Below are positions 8,984-18,197 of a stretch of 64,000 nt of DNA, piece by piece. Each line of letters opens with the position of its first letter. The first letter of the stretch is position 1. The position numbers were made by a program, and so were the translations under genes. The stretch is from assembly GCF_016785085.1 (NCBI RefSeq), contig NZ_JAENHO010000006.1:434001-498000 (forward strand), read 5' to 3'. This DNA is from Paractinoplanes lichenicola. GTDB taxonomy: Bacteria > Actinomycetota > Actinomycetes > Mycobacteriales > Micromonosporaceae. Under the pieces are notes generated by a model that did no database searches, was not told where the DNA came from, and saw nothing but the letters and a program-made list of their open reading frames with translations.

Positions 8984-9279
8984 AACCCGACCGAACGGAT
9001 CCCGTACGCCCCGCCGGCCTGCTCAGTCCCCAGCTCATTCCCGGCCGCTCGTCCTCGTTCAGCATCCATTCGACCCCGGCCGCGGGCAGCTCGTCCGGCC
9101 CGTGATGCCGGCGCCTTCGCAGCGTCGATCGTCACGGTGAAGTCGTAGTGGAACTCCGACCCGAACGGCGAATACAGCGGAACACCCCAACCCCACTTTT
9201 CCCCGTACGCCGTGAGCCTGTCCCGCGGTGCCCTCGGTGCCGCGGGGTCGTGGGAGCGCGCCCAGTGAGATAGCTTCAT
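8976..9279 (-). pseudogene. frameshifted small hypothetical gene
   Basis: The minus strand encodes a plausible protein beginning MKLSHWARSHDP and continuing through GWGVPLYSPFGSEFHYDF. The coding signal then jumps one frame near 9104, where HHGPDELPAAGVEWMLNEDE follows TIDAAKAP if one base is removed, and ends at a TGA at 8976-8978. Both parts look like genuine protein, so I read this as a gene with a single-base insertion or a sequencing error. It is convergent with the exporter gene and overlaps it by 8 bp. I do not recognise a family. Confidence 0.45.
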
Positions 9280-9319
9280 CGGCAATCGGCCTCTGGTGGT
9301 TGATGGCCTAAGGAGGCCC

Positions 9320-12082
9320 ATGGCGCTCGGTGGTCGGCTTGCCGTTGCGGCGCTGGTGGGTGGGTTGCGGCAGCGGGCCTGGACGGTGCTCACGTTGTGC
9401 GCGTTCCTGGTGCTGGCGGCGGCCGCGGCGGCCGGGCCGATGTTTGCCGAGGCGTCCGACAACGCGGCCTTCGAGGTGCGGCGCGAGCAGGTTCCGGTGA
9501 CCGCGCGGCAGAACGACGCGGCCGTCGTGCGGTTGTCGGCGAATGTCGGGCCGGACAGTCTCGATCAGCAGAAGGTCATCGACGATCTGCGCGGGGTGGC
9601 CGGGCTGACCGAGCCCGACCTGACCGGCGGGTCGATCGGGGCCGAGCTGGCCAAGCCGAAGTTCTGGGGGTCGACGGTCAGCGCGGGTGGCAAGACCGAG
9701 CGGGGGCGGCTGTTCGCGGTCGGTAGTCCGGCCGAGGAGCTGGTCGCGGTCGGTAAGGCCGTTGGCGATGACGGTGTGTGGCTGGCCGAGCCGGTGGCCG
9801 AGGAGCTGGGCGTGCGGCCGGGCGGCGAGATCGTCCTCGCGGTGGTCACGGGCAATCGCGGCATACCGAAGAGGGCCACGGCCAAGGTCAGCGGCGTCTA
9901 CGCGGTCGATCGCGGCGGGCGGCTGCCGGCCGACCCTCGGGGCAGCACGAAGTGGGCGCTGCGGGGCGGCGACACCCCCGGCGACACCGAATATCGCACC
10001 CTCCCGGCGTACCTGCTGGTCGGCAACGTCGCGACGGTCGAGCGCCTGGCCAAGACCGTTGACGATCAGATCTTGTGGGCGGTCGAGGCCGCGCTGAAGC
10101 CGGGCGTCACCCTCAGCGAGGCCCGGCGGACGGCCGCCGAGATCGACTACAAGCGGCGGTACTACGCGACCGTGCGGCCGGCCGAGGGTGACGACCCGCT
10201 GGCGCTCAACTTCGCCAGCGGCATCGGGCGGATCGTCGCGACCGCGCAGGCCACGACCGAGACGGTGCGGCAGCGCACCCGGCCCGTGGAGTGGGCGGCG
10301 ACCGGCGTCGGGCTGGCGTCGGTGCTGGCCGTGGCGTTGTTGTCGGCCCGCCGGCGCGAGCGGGAACTGCGCCACACCGCGGCCGTCGGCATGTCCCCGA
10401 TCACCGTGGGTGGCCTGTGGCTGCTCGAAAATCTGCTGCCGGCGGCGGTCGGGGCCGGGCTTGGCTGGCTCGCCGCGTGGCAACTGGTCGAGCGGCTGGG
10501 TCCGCCGGGCACCATCGCGGAGTCGTGGGAACCGGCGGCGGTGAACGCGGCCGGCGCGACCGGCATCGGCCTGCTGCTGGTCGCGGTGGTCGGTGCGGCC
10601 GCGGCGGCCCGGCGGGTACGGCCCGCCCCGCCCGCGACGGCGAAGCGCTCGATCCCGTGGGGTCCGGTTCTGATCATCGTGGCGCTGGTCGCCGCCGCGG
10701 GGTTGTCGCAGGCCGACGGCGTACGCGGGGTGGATCTGCTCGTGCCGTTGCTGGTGCTGGTGGCGGCCGGGGTGCTCGCCGGCTGGCTGCCCGCCCTGCT
10801 GCGAGGCGGCGGCAAGATCCCGGCGGCGCCCACCCGGGTGGTCGTGTGGCTGGCCCGGCGGAGGCTCGGTTCGGGTGGCACCGAGCGGCGGCTGGCCGTG
10901 CTCGTGGTGACCGCCGGGCTGGGCATGTTGCTCTTCGCACTGTCCGCTCTTCACTCCACGGGGTCGTCGGCCGACAACCGGATCGCCGTGGCCGCCGGGG
11001 CCGAGGCGGTCGCGAAGATCAACGGCTCGTGGGAGCTTGACGATCAGGCGCCGTCCGCGCCGCCCGAGGTTCCGAACCAGGCGCCGCCCAAGGGACTTGT
11101 TCCCGGCGTACGGGTGCCGCCTTTACCCCCGGACAGCACGACGGTGTGGCATGTGGACGTGTCGACGCCGCTCGACGACGGCCAGCGTGACCTGCTGGTC
11201 ATCGATCCCGCGCGGTTCAAGGACGTCGCGTTGTGGGGCACCGGCCCCGATCTGGCGGCCGCCCGCGACGCCGTGACCGCGCTGGCCGCCCACCCCACGG
11301 ACGTGGACGGGATGCCCCGCGCGATCGTCGTGGCGGACCCCTCGACCGTGGACGTGCCCCTCGTACGGGTGTCTCTGGGTTACAACGCCGAAAACCTGAT
11401 GATTGCGGAGCGTGTCGACGCCTTCCCCGGCATGCGCGGTCGCCCGATGTACGTCGTGGCCGCCGACCCGATGTTCGCCCTGCTCGGCGTCGACGATCCC
11501 CGGCTGGTGCCGCGCACCGAGCTGGGCTCGCCCATGTTCGTGATCCAGACGTATCTGTGGAGCTCGGCCGGTGAGCCGGGCGTGCTGGCCGTCACCGAGC
11601 CCAAGGGGGTGCAGCCGGAACGCATCGACACCGCGGCCCAGCTGCGCGAGGACGGCGCGTACGTCGCCACGAGCCGGGCCCGCGGCTATCAGCTCGCCAT
11701 CGCCGGTTACCTGGCGTTGCTGGCGATCCTGACGCTGTGTGTCTACGCCCAGCGCACCGCGGTGCTGCGCCGACCGTCCGACCTCATGCTGTCCCGGATC
11801 GGCCTGGGCCGCGCCCGGGTCCGCCGCGCCCGCTCCCTCGAATTCGTGCTGCTGGCCGTGCTGTCCTTCGCTTTCGCGGTGGCCGGCGTGGCCCTGCTGA
11901 TCCCGCTGGGCGGCCGGCTGCTCGACGATCAGCCCGGTTTGCTGCCCGCTTTCTCGTTCCAGCTCTCCGTTCCCGGCATCGCCGTCACCGCCGGGGCTGC
12001 GGCAGTGGCCACGGTGCTGGCAGTCTTGATTACCGCGGCGCGTTCGCCTGGTCTGGAGGAGGAGGCCTACCGTGACAACTGA
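9320..12082 (+). CDS. large FtsX-like ABC transporter permease
   Basis: A 920-residue permease with an N-terminal helix (TVLTLCAFLVLAAAAAAGP), an extracytoplasmic domain, a cluster of helices in the middle (about residues 335-510), a second external domain and three or four C-terminal helices. This two-repeat FtsX layout is common in actinomycete exporters. AGGAGG at 9311-9316 sits close before the ATG at 9320. The 3' end overlaps the next gene by 11 bp. It probably acts on lipoproteins, peptides or envelope components; the substrate is unknown. Confidence 0.82.
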   Translation: MALGGRLAVAALVGGLRQRAWTVLTLCAFLVLAAAAAAGPMFAEASDNAAFEVRREQVPVTARQNDAAVVRLSANVGPDSLDQQKVIDDLRGVAGLTEPDLTGGSIGAELAKPKFWGSTVSAGGKTERGRLFAVGSPAEELVAVGKAVGDDGVWLAEPVAEELGVRPGGEIVLAVVTGNRGIPKRATAKVSGVYAVDRGGRLPADPRGSTKWALRGGDTPGDTEYRTLPAYLLVGNVATVERLAKTVDDQILWAVEAALKPGVTLSEARRTAAEIDYKRRYYATVRPAEGDDPLALNFASGIGRIVATAQATTETVRQRTRPVEWAATGVGLASVLAVALLSARRRERELRHTAAVGMSPITVGGLWLLENLLPAAVGAGLGWLAAWQLVERLGPPGTIAESWEPAAVNAAGATGIGLLLVAVVGAAAAARRVRPAPPATAKRSIPWGPVLIIVALVAAAGLSQADGVRGVDLLVPLLVLVAAGVLAGWLPALLRGGGKIPAAPTRVVVWLARRRLGSGGTERRLAVLVVTAGLGMLLFALSALHSTGSSADNRIAVAAGAEAVAKINGSWELDDQAPSAPPEVPNQAPPKGLVPGVRVPPLPPDSTTVWHVDVSTPLDDGQRDLLVIDPARFKDVALWGTGPDLAAARDAVTALAAHPTDVDGMPRAIVVADPSTVDVPLVRVSLGYNAENLMIAERVDAFPGMRGRPMYVVAADPMFALLGVDDPRLVPRTELGSPMFVIQTYLWSSAGEPGVLAVTEPKGVQPERIDTAAQLREDGAYVATSRARGYQLAIAGYLALLAILTLCVYAQRTAVLRRPSDLMLSRIGLGRARVRRARSLEFVLLAVLSFAFAVAGVALLIPLGGRLLDDQPGLLPAFSFQLSVPGIAVTAGAAAVATVLAVLITAARSPGLEEEAYRDN

Positions 12083-12884
12083 CCTGCTCGTGGGTCGCGA
12101 GCTCCTTCAGCTGTACGCCGCCCGCACCGGCCCGACCCAGGCCCTGCGCGGCGTCGACGTCTCGGTGGTCGCCGGCCGGGTCAGCGCCATCACCGGCCCG
12201 TCCGGCAGCGGCAAGTCCACGCTGCTGGCCGTGCTGGCCCTGCGCGAACGCCCCGCCGGCGGCGAACTGCGCCATCGCGGCCGCCTGGTCTCCTCGCTGT
12301 CCCGCCGTGACCTGCAAAAACTGCGTCGTCGCGAGATCGGCTGGGTCGCCCAGCGCCCCACCCACAGCCTGTTTCCCCAGCTTGACGCGCGCGGCCAGAT
12401 CTCACAGATCGCCCAGCTGCGCCGGGTCAAAGTCGACGTGGAGGCCGCCCTGGCCGAGGTCTCCCTGACGTCCCGAGCCACCGCCCACCCCGCCACGATG
12501 TCCGGCGGCGAACAACAACGCCTGGCCGTGGCCGCCGCCGGCGTGGGCCCACCCGCCCTCCTGATCGCCGACGAACCCACAGCCGAACTGGACGACGAAT
12601 CCGCGGCGCTGGTTCTGCGTCTTCTGCGTGCCCGGGCCGCCGCCGGAAGCGCGGTAGTGATCGCCACGCATGACGCCCGCGCCATCGCCGCCTCGGACAC
12701 GGTGCTCCGCCTGCGCCACGGCGTCCTTTCCGGTGAACACGAAACCGGCCAGGACAGAACAGTCACCATCGACAGCCTGGGCCGCCTCCAACTCCCCGAG
12801 GAGGCCCTGCCCCTGTTCCCGACCGGCCGAGCCGTGGTGACCGTGGTCGACGATCACGTCCAATTGCACCCGCCGACATCATGA
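12072..12884 (+). CDS. ABC transporter ATP-binding protein with AbrB-like C-terminal tail
   Basis: A 270-residue ATPase with Walker A GPSGSGKST, signature MSGGEQQR, Walker B LLIADEPTAELD and an H-loop (VIATHD). The C-terminal ~45 residues (TVTIDSLGRLQLPEEAL onward) resemble the swapped-hairpin SpoVT/AbrB motif (vtId..GRi.iP), which is unusual on a transporter ATPase. The GTG start has a GGAGGAGG ribosome-binding site and overlaps the permease gene, so the pair is coupled. Confidence 0.85.
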   Translation: MTTDLLVGRELLQLYAARTGPTQALRGVDVSVVAGRVSAITGPSGSGKSTLLAVLALRERPAGGELRHRGRLVSSLSRRDLQKLRRREIGWVAQRPTHSLFPQLDARGQISQIAQLRRVKVDVEAALAEVSLTSRATAHPATMSGGEQQRLAVAAAGVGPPALLIADEPTAELDDESAALVLRLLRARAAAGSAVVIATHDARAIAASDTVLRLRHGVLSGEHETGQDRTVTIDSLGRLQLPEEALPLFPTGRAVVTVVDDHVQLHPPTS

Positions 12885-12934
12885 GCCGCGAAGACGAGGT
12901 CCTCGCCGCCTACGCGGCCGGAGAGCCCTCTTAG
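12881..12934 (+). pseudogene. 17-codon ORF coupled to the ATPase, probable gene stump
   Basis: The ATG overlaps the ATPase stop (ATGA) and a short frame (MSREDEVLAAYAAGEPS) ends after 17 codons, 2 bp inside the 3' end of the opposite gene. The peptide looks like the first helix of a helix-turn-helix protein, so it may be the stump of a third operon gene lost when the neighbouring block joined here. It could also be a chance ORF. Confidence 0.25.
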
Positions 12935-14544
12935 TTGGTTTTGGGTTCACCCGGGATGTTGAAGAGCGGCTTCCACGGATCGTCGGCGTCGACGGGGAAC
13001 TCGGTCGACGGGGAGTCGTCCTTTGTGGTCCATTTGGCCTCGTACGGGAGGCCGCCGAACAGCACCCGATCGCCTCGGCGGTAAATAGTGCCGGCCGTCC
13101 ACGCGTCGGTCACTCCGGTCACCACCGGGATGGGTCTGGGCGCCTTCTCGACCGGGCTCACCGGGCCGATCACCGACCACGCGCTCTGGGTGCCCGCGGG
13201 TGGGGCGGCCGCCGGGTCCTGGCCCGAGTTGGCCCACTTGGCCTCGTAGACGACGCCCTTCCAGACCACCTTGTAGCCGCCCGCGTACATGGCCGTCATC
13301 CGCCAGATCGGGTACGGGCTGGTCTTGGGGTTGTCGACCGTCGTGGCCCGGTTGGGGATCTCCACGGAGTCGTAGTTGTCGCTGCCCGCGGCCTTGCCGG
13401 GCAGGCCCGCGAAGACCTTGGAGAAGGCCAGCGCGTCCTGGTCGACGCCGCTGCAGGTGTTCGAGTGGACGACGACGTTGGCGAACGTGCCGCGGCAGGG
13501 GGCGTCACGGTTGATCGACCACATCGAGACGCGGCCGAGGCCGTTGTCGACGGCGAAACGGGCCAGGCCCGCGGCGTCGTCGAGGGTGAAGCGCTCGGCG
13601 TCGATGTCGTTCTGGCCGATCATCGGGGTGGCCCCGATCCGCGACCACACCTGCGGCGACGTGAGCTTCCGACCCAGGCGCAGGTACGTGTCGGACAGCT
13701 GCTTGTGCGTGCCGTTGAGCGCGCTGATGCTCAGGTCGAGCATGTTCGGCCGTGTCTCGCCGGTGTTGAAGTCCATCGTCATGACGTTGACGCCGCGCAG
13801 TTCGACGTCGCCTTCGAGCATGCCGCGGACGACACCGACACCGTCCTCGGTCAGCCCGCTCGGCGCGACGGGCAGCGTCAGCCACACGGCGAGCGGCTTG
13901 CCGGCGCCCTCGCGCTCCTTCTGCACGGTGGCCAGCGCGGCGACCCGGCGCTGCAAGGAGGCCTGGTCGGCGACGGCCGTCCCCTCGATGTCGAGGTCGA
14001 GCGTCTTGACGTCGTACCTTTCCACCAATTCCCGGTACGCCGCGGTGAGCCGCTCCTCGTCCGTGCACGCGACGGCCAGCTCGGAGTTGTGCAGCCCGCC
14101 GAGGCTGAGCGTGATGTCGCCGCCGGCCTGGCGCAGCTGCGCGATGCGGCGGTCGAGCTCGAGCAGGTTGCCCGCCCCGTCCAGCGTGTACGCGCCACCC
14201 CAGCTCGGGCTGCACGCGTTCTTGGGGTCGGCGACCACGAAGCCCAGCGCGACGTCGTTGGCCGGGTTCGCCGTCGGATCCTGGAACTGGAACGTCGGGG
14301 TCAGCGTGACGTCGACGTACGGCACGGCCCACGACTTCGCGGTCGGGCCCGCGGTGTTCTGGAGGTGGATCACTCCGAGCGTGCCGCCGGCGCCGACCAG
14401 CCCCAGAACGATCACCAGCAGGCCGAGCCGCGTCCACGACAGCTTGCTGCGCGGCTGCTCAGGCTCCTGCCAGTTCGGGTCGGCCAGGGGGTCCGCGAGC
14501 GGATCGTAATCGGGCCGCACGGCTACGGGTGTGGCGCGGTCCAT
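12931..14544 (-). CDS. membrane-anchored GH18-like (chitinase-type) protein with two CBM5/12-like modules
   Basis: A 537-residue protein. Residues 1-30 are acidic and cytoplasmic, one helix follows (LGLLVIVLGLVGAGGTLGVI), then a TIM-barrel domain with LDLDIEG matching the GH18 DxDxE catalytic motif, and GGDITLSLGG for the preceding strand. Two tandem C-terminal carbohydrate-binding modules follow (WRMTAMYAGGYKVVWKGVVY and AWTAGTIYRRGDRVLFGG, each with a YEAKW string) like chitin-binding ChiC modules. It probably binds or cleaves GlcNAc-containing polymer at the cell surface. It is divergent from a glycosyltransferase fused to an EAL domain, suggesting synthesis and trimming of one polymer. 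Confidence 0.75.
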   Translation of the reverse strand: MDRATPVAVRPDYDPLADPLADPNWQEPEQPRSKLSWTRLGLLVIVLGLVGAGGTLGVIHLQNTAGPTAKSWAVPYVDVTLTPTFQFQDPTANPANDVALGFVVADPKNACSPSWGGAYTLDGAGNLLELDRRIAQLRQAGGDITLSLGGLHNSELAVACTDEERLTAAYRELVERYDVKTLDLDIEGTAVADQASLQRRVAALATVQKEREGAGKPLAVWLTLPVAPSGLTEDGVGVVRGMLEGDVELRGVNVMTMDFNTGETRPNMLDLSISALNGTHKQLSDTYLRLGRKLTSPQVWSRIGATPMIGQNDIDAERFTLDDAAGLARFAVDNGLGRVSMWSINRDAPCRGTFANVVVHSNTCSGVDQDALAFSKVFAGLPGKAAGSDNYDSVEIPNRATTVDNPKTSPYPIWRMTAMYAGGYKVVWKGVVYEAKWANSGQDPAAAPPAGTQSAWSVIGPVSPVEKAPRPIPVVTGVTDAWTAGTIYRRGDRVLFGGLPYEAKWTTKDDSPSTEFPVDADDPWKPLFNIPGEPKTN

Positions 14545-14749
14545 GAAAGCCCTTTCGATTTTTCGAGTCGCCACACGCTGGCGTACGGGGGCCGCTTTCA
14601 CGATCGGGTGAAAGGACGAGACCAGTGGGGCGCGAGGGACGGTTCTTTCGACCGGAATCGGGAGCTGCAAAACGGGATCGGGGGCCCACAATTCCGCCGA
14701 CATCGCCGCGCGGTGTCGCCGCAAATCGCACCGAAAGGCCCAGACACGC

Positions 14750-17700
14750 ATGCCACGCACATCGGCGGACCAGGGAAAACGGGACGCCCAGCGCCAATGG
14801 GGGGCCGACCGGCGGACGGACCCTCATCCGATCGTTCCGCCCCCTGTCTCCGAAGGCAGGATCACTCGAGGCCGGCTGGCGATCGTGGTGACAATCACGG
14901 TCTGGGCATGCTACATCACATACACGATCATTCAGCAGTTCATTGCCGGCCACGCCTATTCGGTGCGGCTCGCGATCGAGGCGATCGTGTACATGTTGGT
15001 CGTCACCGGACTGGCCGCTTCGGCCATCGCGTACCTCATTACGCGAATCGGCTATTTCTATCGCGCGCGTGGTCACCAGCGGGCGCCGCGCATCATGCTC
15101 GACGAGTTCATCGGCGGGAAGATGCCGTCGGTGACGGTGCTCGTGCCGTCCTATCAGGAGGACGAGCGGACCAACCGTACGACGTTGTTGTCGGCGGCCT
15201 TGCAGGAATATCCCGGCCTGCGGGTGACGCTGCTGATCGACGACCCGCGCGCACCTAAAACCCGGGCCGCACGGGACATGCTGCTCGCCGCCCGCGCCCT
15301 GCCCGGCCAGATCGAGGGTGAGCTGAAGGTCCCGTTCTATCGAGTGTCGAACGCTTTCGCCTATTTCGACGAGCAGGTGCGTGTTCGCGGCGGCTACCTG
15401 GTCATGATCGAGGACATGCGCCGGCTCGCCGACGAATACCGGTACGCCTCCGATTGGCTGTACGACCTGGGCGCCCGGCAGGAGATCGTCGACCACACCG
15501 ACACGTTCTTCGTCGAGCACATCGTCAATCCGCTCGCGGCCGAACTCGGCCAGATCGCGGGCGCGCTCAACAAGGGCGCCGACGAGCAGGTCGCGCTGCC
15601 GATCGCGCGCATGAACCAGTTCTACAAGCGGCTGCTGGCCATCTTCGACGTGCAGGTGACCAGCTTCGAGCGCAAGAAATACGTGTCGCTGTCGCACGAG
15701 CCCAACAAGGCGATGAACCTGAACAGCTACATCGGGCTCATGGGCGGCGCGTATCAGGAGGTCAGCACGCCGCTGGGGACCGCGCTGGTGACGGCCGGCC
15801 CGAACCGCGCGGACCTGGTCGTGCCGAACCCGGATTACGTGCTCACGCTCGACGCGGACAGTGTGCTGCTGCCCGAATACGCGCTTCGACTCGTGCACCT
15901 GCTCGAACAGGGCGCATTCGCGCATCACGCGGTCGCGCAGACGCCGTACTCGGCCTATCCGGGTTCGGCCACGCGGATCGAGCGCATTTCGGGCGCCACC
16001 ACCGACATCCAATACATCGTGCACCAGGGCATGACGCATTACGGCGCCACGTTCTGGGTCGGCGCTAACGCCGTGCTGCGCAAGAAGGCCCTGGACGAGA
16101 TCTGCGAGACCTCGTACGAGGGTGACTGGGAGATCAAGCGATACATCCAGGACCGTACGGTCATCGAGGACACCGAATCGACGATCGACCTCGGCGTACG
16201 GGGGTGGCTCCTGCACAATTATCCGGAGCGCCTGGCCTACAGCGCCACGCCGCCCGACTTCGGTTCGCTCTGCATTCAGCGGCAGCGCTGGGCCAACGGC
16301 GGGTTGCTGATCCTGTCGCGCCTGAAGGACCAGTTCCGGGCGAAGTCGAAACGCGAGGACAAGAACCGCTTCGGCGAGTACTTCCTGCGCGTCAACTACA
16401 TGGCCTCCATCTTCTGGAGCTCCGTGTGCCTGGTCGTGATGCTGGCCTACCCGTTCAACAACGAGCTGCTCAACCCGATCCTGCTGCTCATTTCGGTGCC
16501 GTACTTCTTCATGATGGCGGCCGACCTGAAGCAGCTCGGCTACAAGCGCTCGGACATGCTGCGCATCTACGGCTTCAACCTGATTTTGCTGCCGGTCAAC
16601 CTGTCGGGCAGCATCGCCTCGCTGCTCCAGTTGCTCACCGGCGAGAAGAGCGCCTTCAAACGTACGCCGAAGGTCCGTAATCGCACGACCGCGGCCACCA
16701 GCTATCTGATCCTGCCGCTCGCGCTGATCGCCCTGTGTGTCTACACGATCTGGGTCGACATCGAGCACCAGCTGTGGAACAACATGGTGTTCGCGGTGCT
16801 CAACCTGACCCTTTCCCTGTACGCGATGATCGCGTTCGTCGGTTTGGGCAACACGGTGGTCGACCTGCTCACGCACCTGCGCAACTGGCTGGTCCGCCCG
16901 GTCGTCCCGAAGCGGGTTCGCAAACGGCGTACGAAGAAGAAGGCCGCTGTTGCCCCTATCCCGACCGCCGGGGCCGGCGATTGGGCCCAGGTGCTGCACT
17001 ATCGGCACGAGACCGGAACGAATGCCGGTCACACCACCGTACGGTTGCAGCGCAGCCAGACCGGCGACTGGAAATCTGCGTCGTCGTCCTCCTCACAGGC
17101 CCACGCGTTCGAGGAGTTCAGCTTCTTCACGGTCTTCCAGCCGATCTACAACATGATCAACGGCCATGTGGTCGGCTACGAGGCGCTCACCCGTTTCGCC
17201 GACGGCAGCAACCCGCGCGAGGCCCTGGCATCGGCCGCCCAGCGCGGCGTGCACATCGCGCTCGACGCCGCCCTGATCCAGGCCGCGATCACGTCGTCGG
17301 CGTCCCTGCCCAACGGCACGTGGCTGTCGGTCAACGCCACCGCCGACCTGCTCCGCCACCCGCACGAACTCGCGCAACTGCTCGCCGAATCCCGCCGCCC
17401 CCTGGTCCTCGAAACCGGCGACGCCGAGGCGGCCGAGGTGGCCCGGCTGGGTGGCGGCGTACGGCTGGCTGTCGACGACCTGGGCGCCGGCTACGAGACA
17501 CTGTCGCTGGTCGAACACGTACGCCCGGCGTTCCTCAAGCTGGGCCTCGGCTCGATCACCGGCATCGAAACCTCGGGCGCCCGCCAGGCCGCGATCCGCG
17601 CCCTGGTCCAGTTCGCCGACCAGCACGGCTGCACCGTGATTGCCGAAGGCATCGAAACCGCCGCCCAACGCGACGCCCTGGTGGCCTGCGGCGTCCCCTT

Positions 17701-17770
17701 CGGCCAGGGCTTCTACCTGGGCAAACCAGTCCCGGTAGAGAGAGTCCTGACCGGCGTGGGCGGCTGGTAG
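14750..17770 (+). CDS. family-2 glycosyltransferase fused to a C-terminal EAL domain
   Basis: A 1006-residue inner-membrane protein. Two N-terminal helices (about 45-100) precede a processive GT2 domain with the D,D,D,QxxRW pattern: TLDADSV (about 367), EDTEST (about 473), QRQRWANGG (about 509). About five more helices follow (545-715) and an EAL domain (about 786-1004). The EAL domain keeps GYEALTR, the Glu of VLETGD, VDDLGAGY, the Lys of FLKLG, AEGIET and GQGFYLGKP, but the Asp that normally follows KI is Gly. Cellulose/hyaluronan-type synthases are usually switched by a PilZ domain; here the c-di-GMP phosphodiesterase/receptor fold is in the same chain. The product is unknown; the neighbouring chitinase-like gene hints at an aminosugar polymer. 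Confidence 0.88.
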   Translation: MPRTSADQGKRDAQRQWGADRRTDPHPIVPPPVSEGRITRGRLAIVVTITVWACYITYTIIQQFIAGHAYSVRLAIEAIVYMLVVTGLAASAIAYLITRIGYFYRARGHQRAPRIMLDEFIGGKMPSVTVLVPSYQEDERTNRTTLLSAALQEYPGLRVTLLIDDPRAPKTRAARDMLLAARALPGQIEGELKVPFYRVSNAFAYFDEQVRVRGGYLVMIEDMRRLADEYRYASDWLYDLGARQEIVDHTDTFFVEHIVNPLAAELGQIAGALNKGADEQVALPIARMNQFYKRLLAIFDVQVTSFERKKYVSLSHEPNKAMNLNSYIGLMGGAYQEVSTPLGTALVTAGPNRADLVVPNPDYVLTLDADSVLLPEYALRLVHLLEQGAFAHHAVAQTPYSAYPGSATRIERISGATTDIQYIVHQGMTHYGATFWVGANAVLRKKALDEICETSYEGDWEIKRYIQDRTVIEDTESTIDLGVRGWLLHNYPERLAYSATPPDFGSLCIQRQRWANGGLLILSRLKDQFRAKSKREDKNRFGEYFLRVNYMASIFWSSVCLVVMLAYPFNNELLNPILLLISVPYFFMMAADLKQLGYKRSDMLRIYGFNLILLPVNLSGSIASLLQLLTGEKSAFKRTPKVRNRTTAATSYLILPLALIALCVYTIWVDIEHQLWNNMVFAVLNLTLSLYAMIAFVGLGNTVVDLLTHLRNWLVRPVVPKRVRKRRTKKKAAVAPIPTAGAGDWAQVLHYRHETGTNAGHTTVRLQRSQTGDWKSASSSSSQAHAFEEFSFFTVFQPIYNMINGHVVGYEALTRFADGSNPREALASAAQRGVHIALDAALIQAAITSSASLPNGTWLSVNATADLLRHPHELAQLLAESRRPLVLETGDAEAAEVARLGGGVRLAVDDLGAGYETLSLVEHVRPAFLKLGLGSITGIETSGARQAAIRALVQFADQHGCTVIAEGIETAAQRDALVACGVPFGQGFYLGKPVPVERVLTGVGGW

Positions 17771-17825
17771 CCCGCCACGACCGTTCCGCCGGCGCCGAGC
17801 GCGATCGGGGCTGGCCACCACCACG

Positions 17826-18008
17826 GTGCGGACCGTCAGGGCGGACGCGGAGCGTCGGATGGCCCAGCTGGCCAAGGACGGGGCCCGGATGAAACTCGAT
17901 GACCTCCTCGCCCTGGCCCGCCGGGACGAGCCCAGTCCGATGGAGTTCGCCCCGGGCCCGGCGCACGACCGCTCGCCGGGCGCCGTCATACAGGGGTTGT
18001 CGGGGTGA
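17826..18008 (+). CDS. short ORF, possibly a gene remnant
   Basis: A 60-residue frame (starting MRTVRADAERRMAQL) with a helical, charged N-terminus and no recognised family. It lacks a ribosome-binding site and may be the end of a lost gene, because readable sequence continues upstream of the GTG without a start. Confidence 0.25.
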   Translation: MRTVRADAERRMAQLAKDGARMKLDDLLALARRDEPSPMEFAPGPAHDRSPGAVIQGLSG

Positions 18009-18067
18009 CCCCATAGGGGGCAAAAGCAGGGATTGCCAGGCATCTACGACGTTGCCAGGGTGAGTTC

Positions 18068-18184
18068 ATGAGACGCCTTCTGAACCTCGCCGCCGGTTGT
18101 TTGCTGGTTCTGTTTCTGCTGGCCGCCGTCACGGTTTCGCACGGCTCGGTGGTCGCGCTGATCGGGGAGCATCCGTGCTGCTGA
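18068..18184 (+). CDS. 38-residue single-helix membrane peptide ending in Cys-Cys
   Basis: A short ORF encoding one hydrophobic helix (LAAGCLLVLFLLAAVTV) after MRRLLN and a C-terminal tail ending GEHPCC. AGGGTGAG lies just upstream of the ATG. It is convergent with, and 13 bp from, the DUF692 gene of the RiPP-like locus. It could be a small membrane protein or a locus-associated peptide. No family is recognised. Confidence 0.4.
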   Translation: MRRLLNLAAGCLLVLFLLAAVTVSHGSVVALIGEHPCC

Positions 18185-18197
18185 CGAGACCGAGCGT

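Noticed and set aside
9308..10954. 548-codon minus-strand frame opposite the FtsX permease
   Set aside because: Repetitive charged composition, antisense to a clear permease.
14459..17032. Long open frame on the minus strand opposite the GT2-EAL gene
   Set aside because: It mirrors the real coding frame in GC-rich DNA, is low-complexity (Arg/His/Asp/Gln-rich) and has no recognisable motif.
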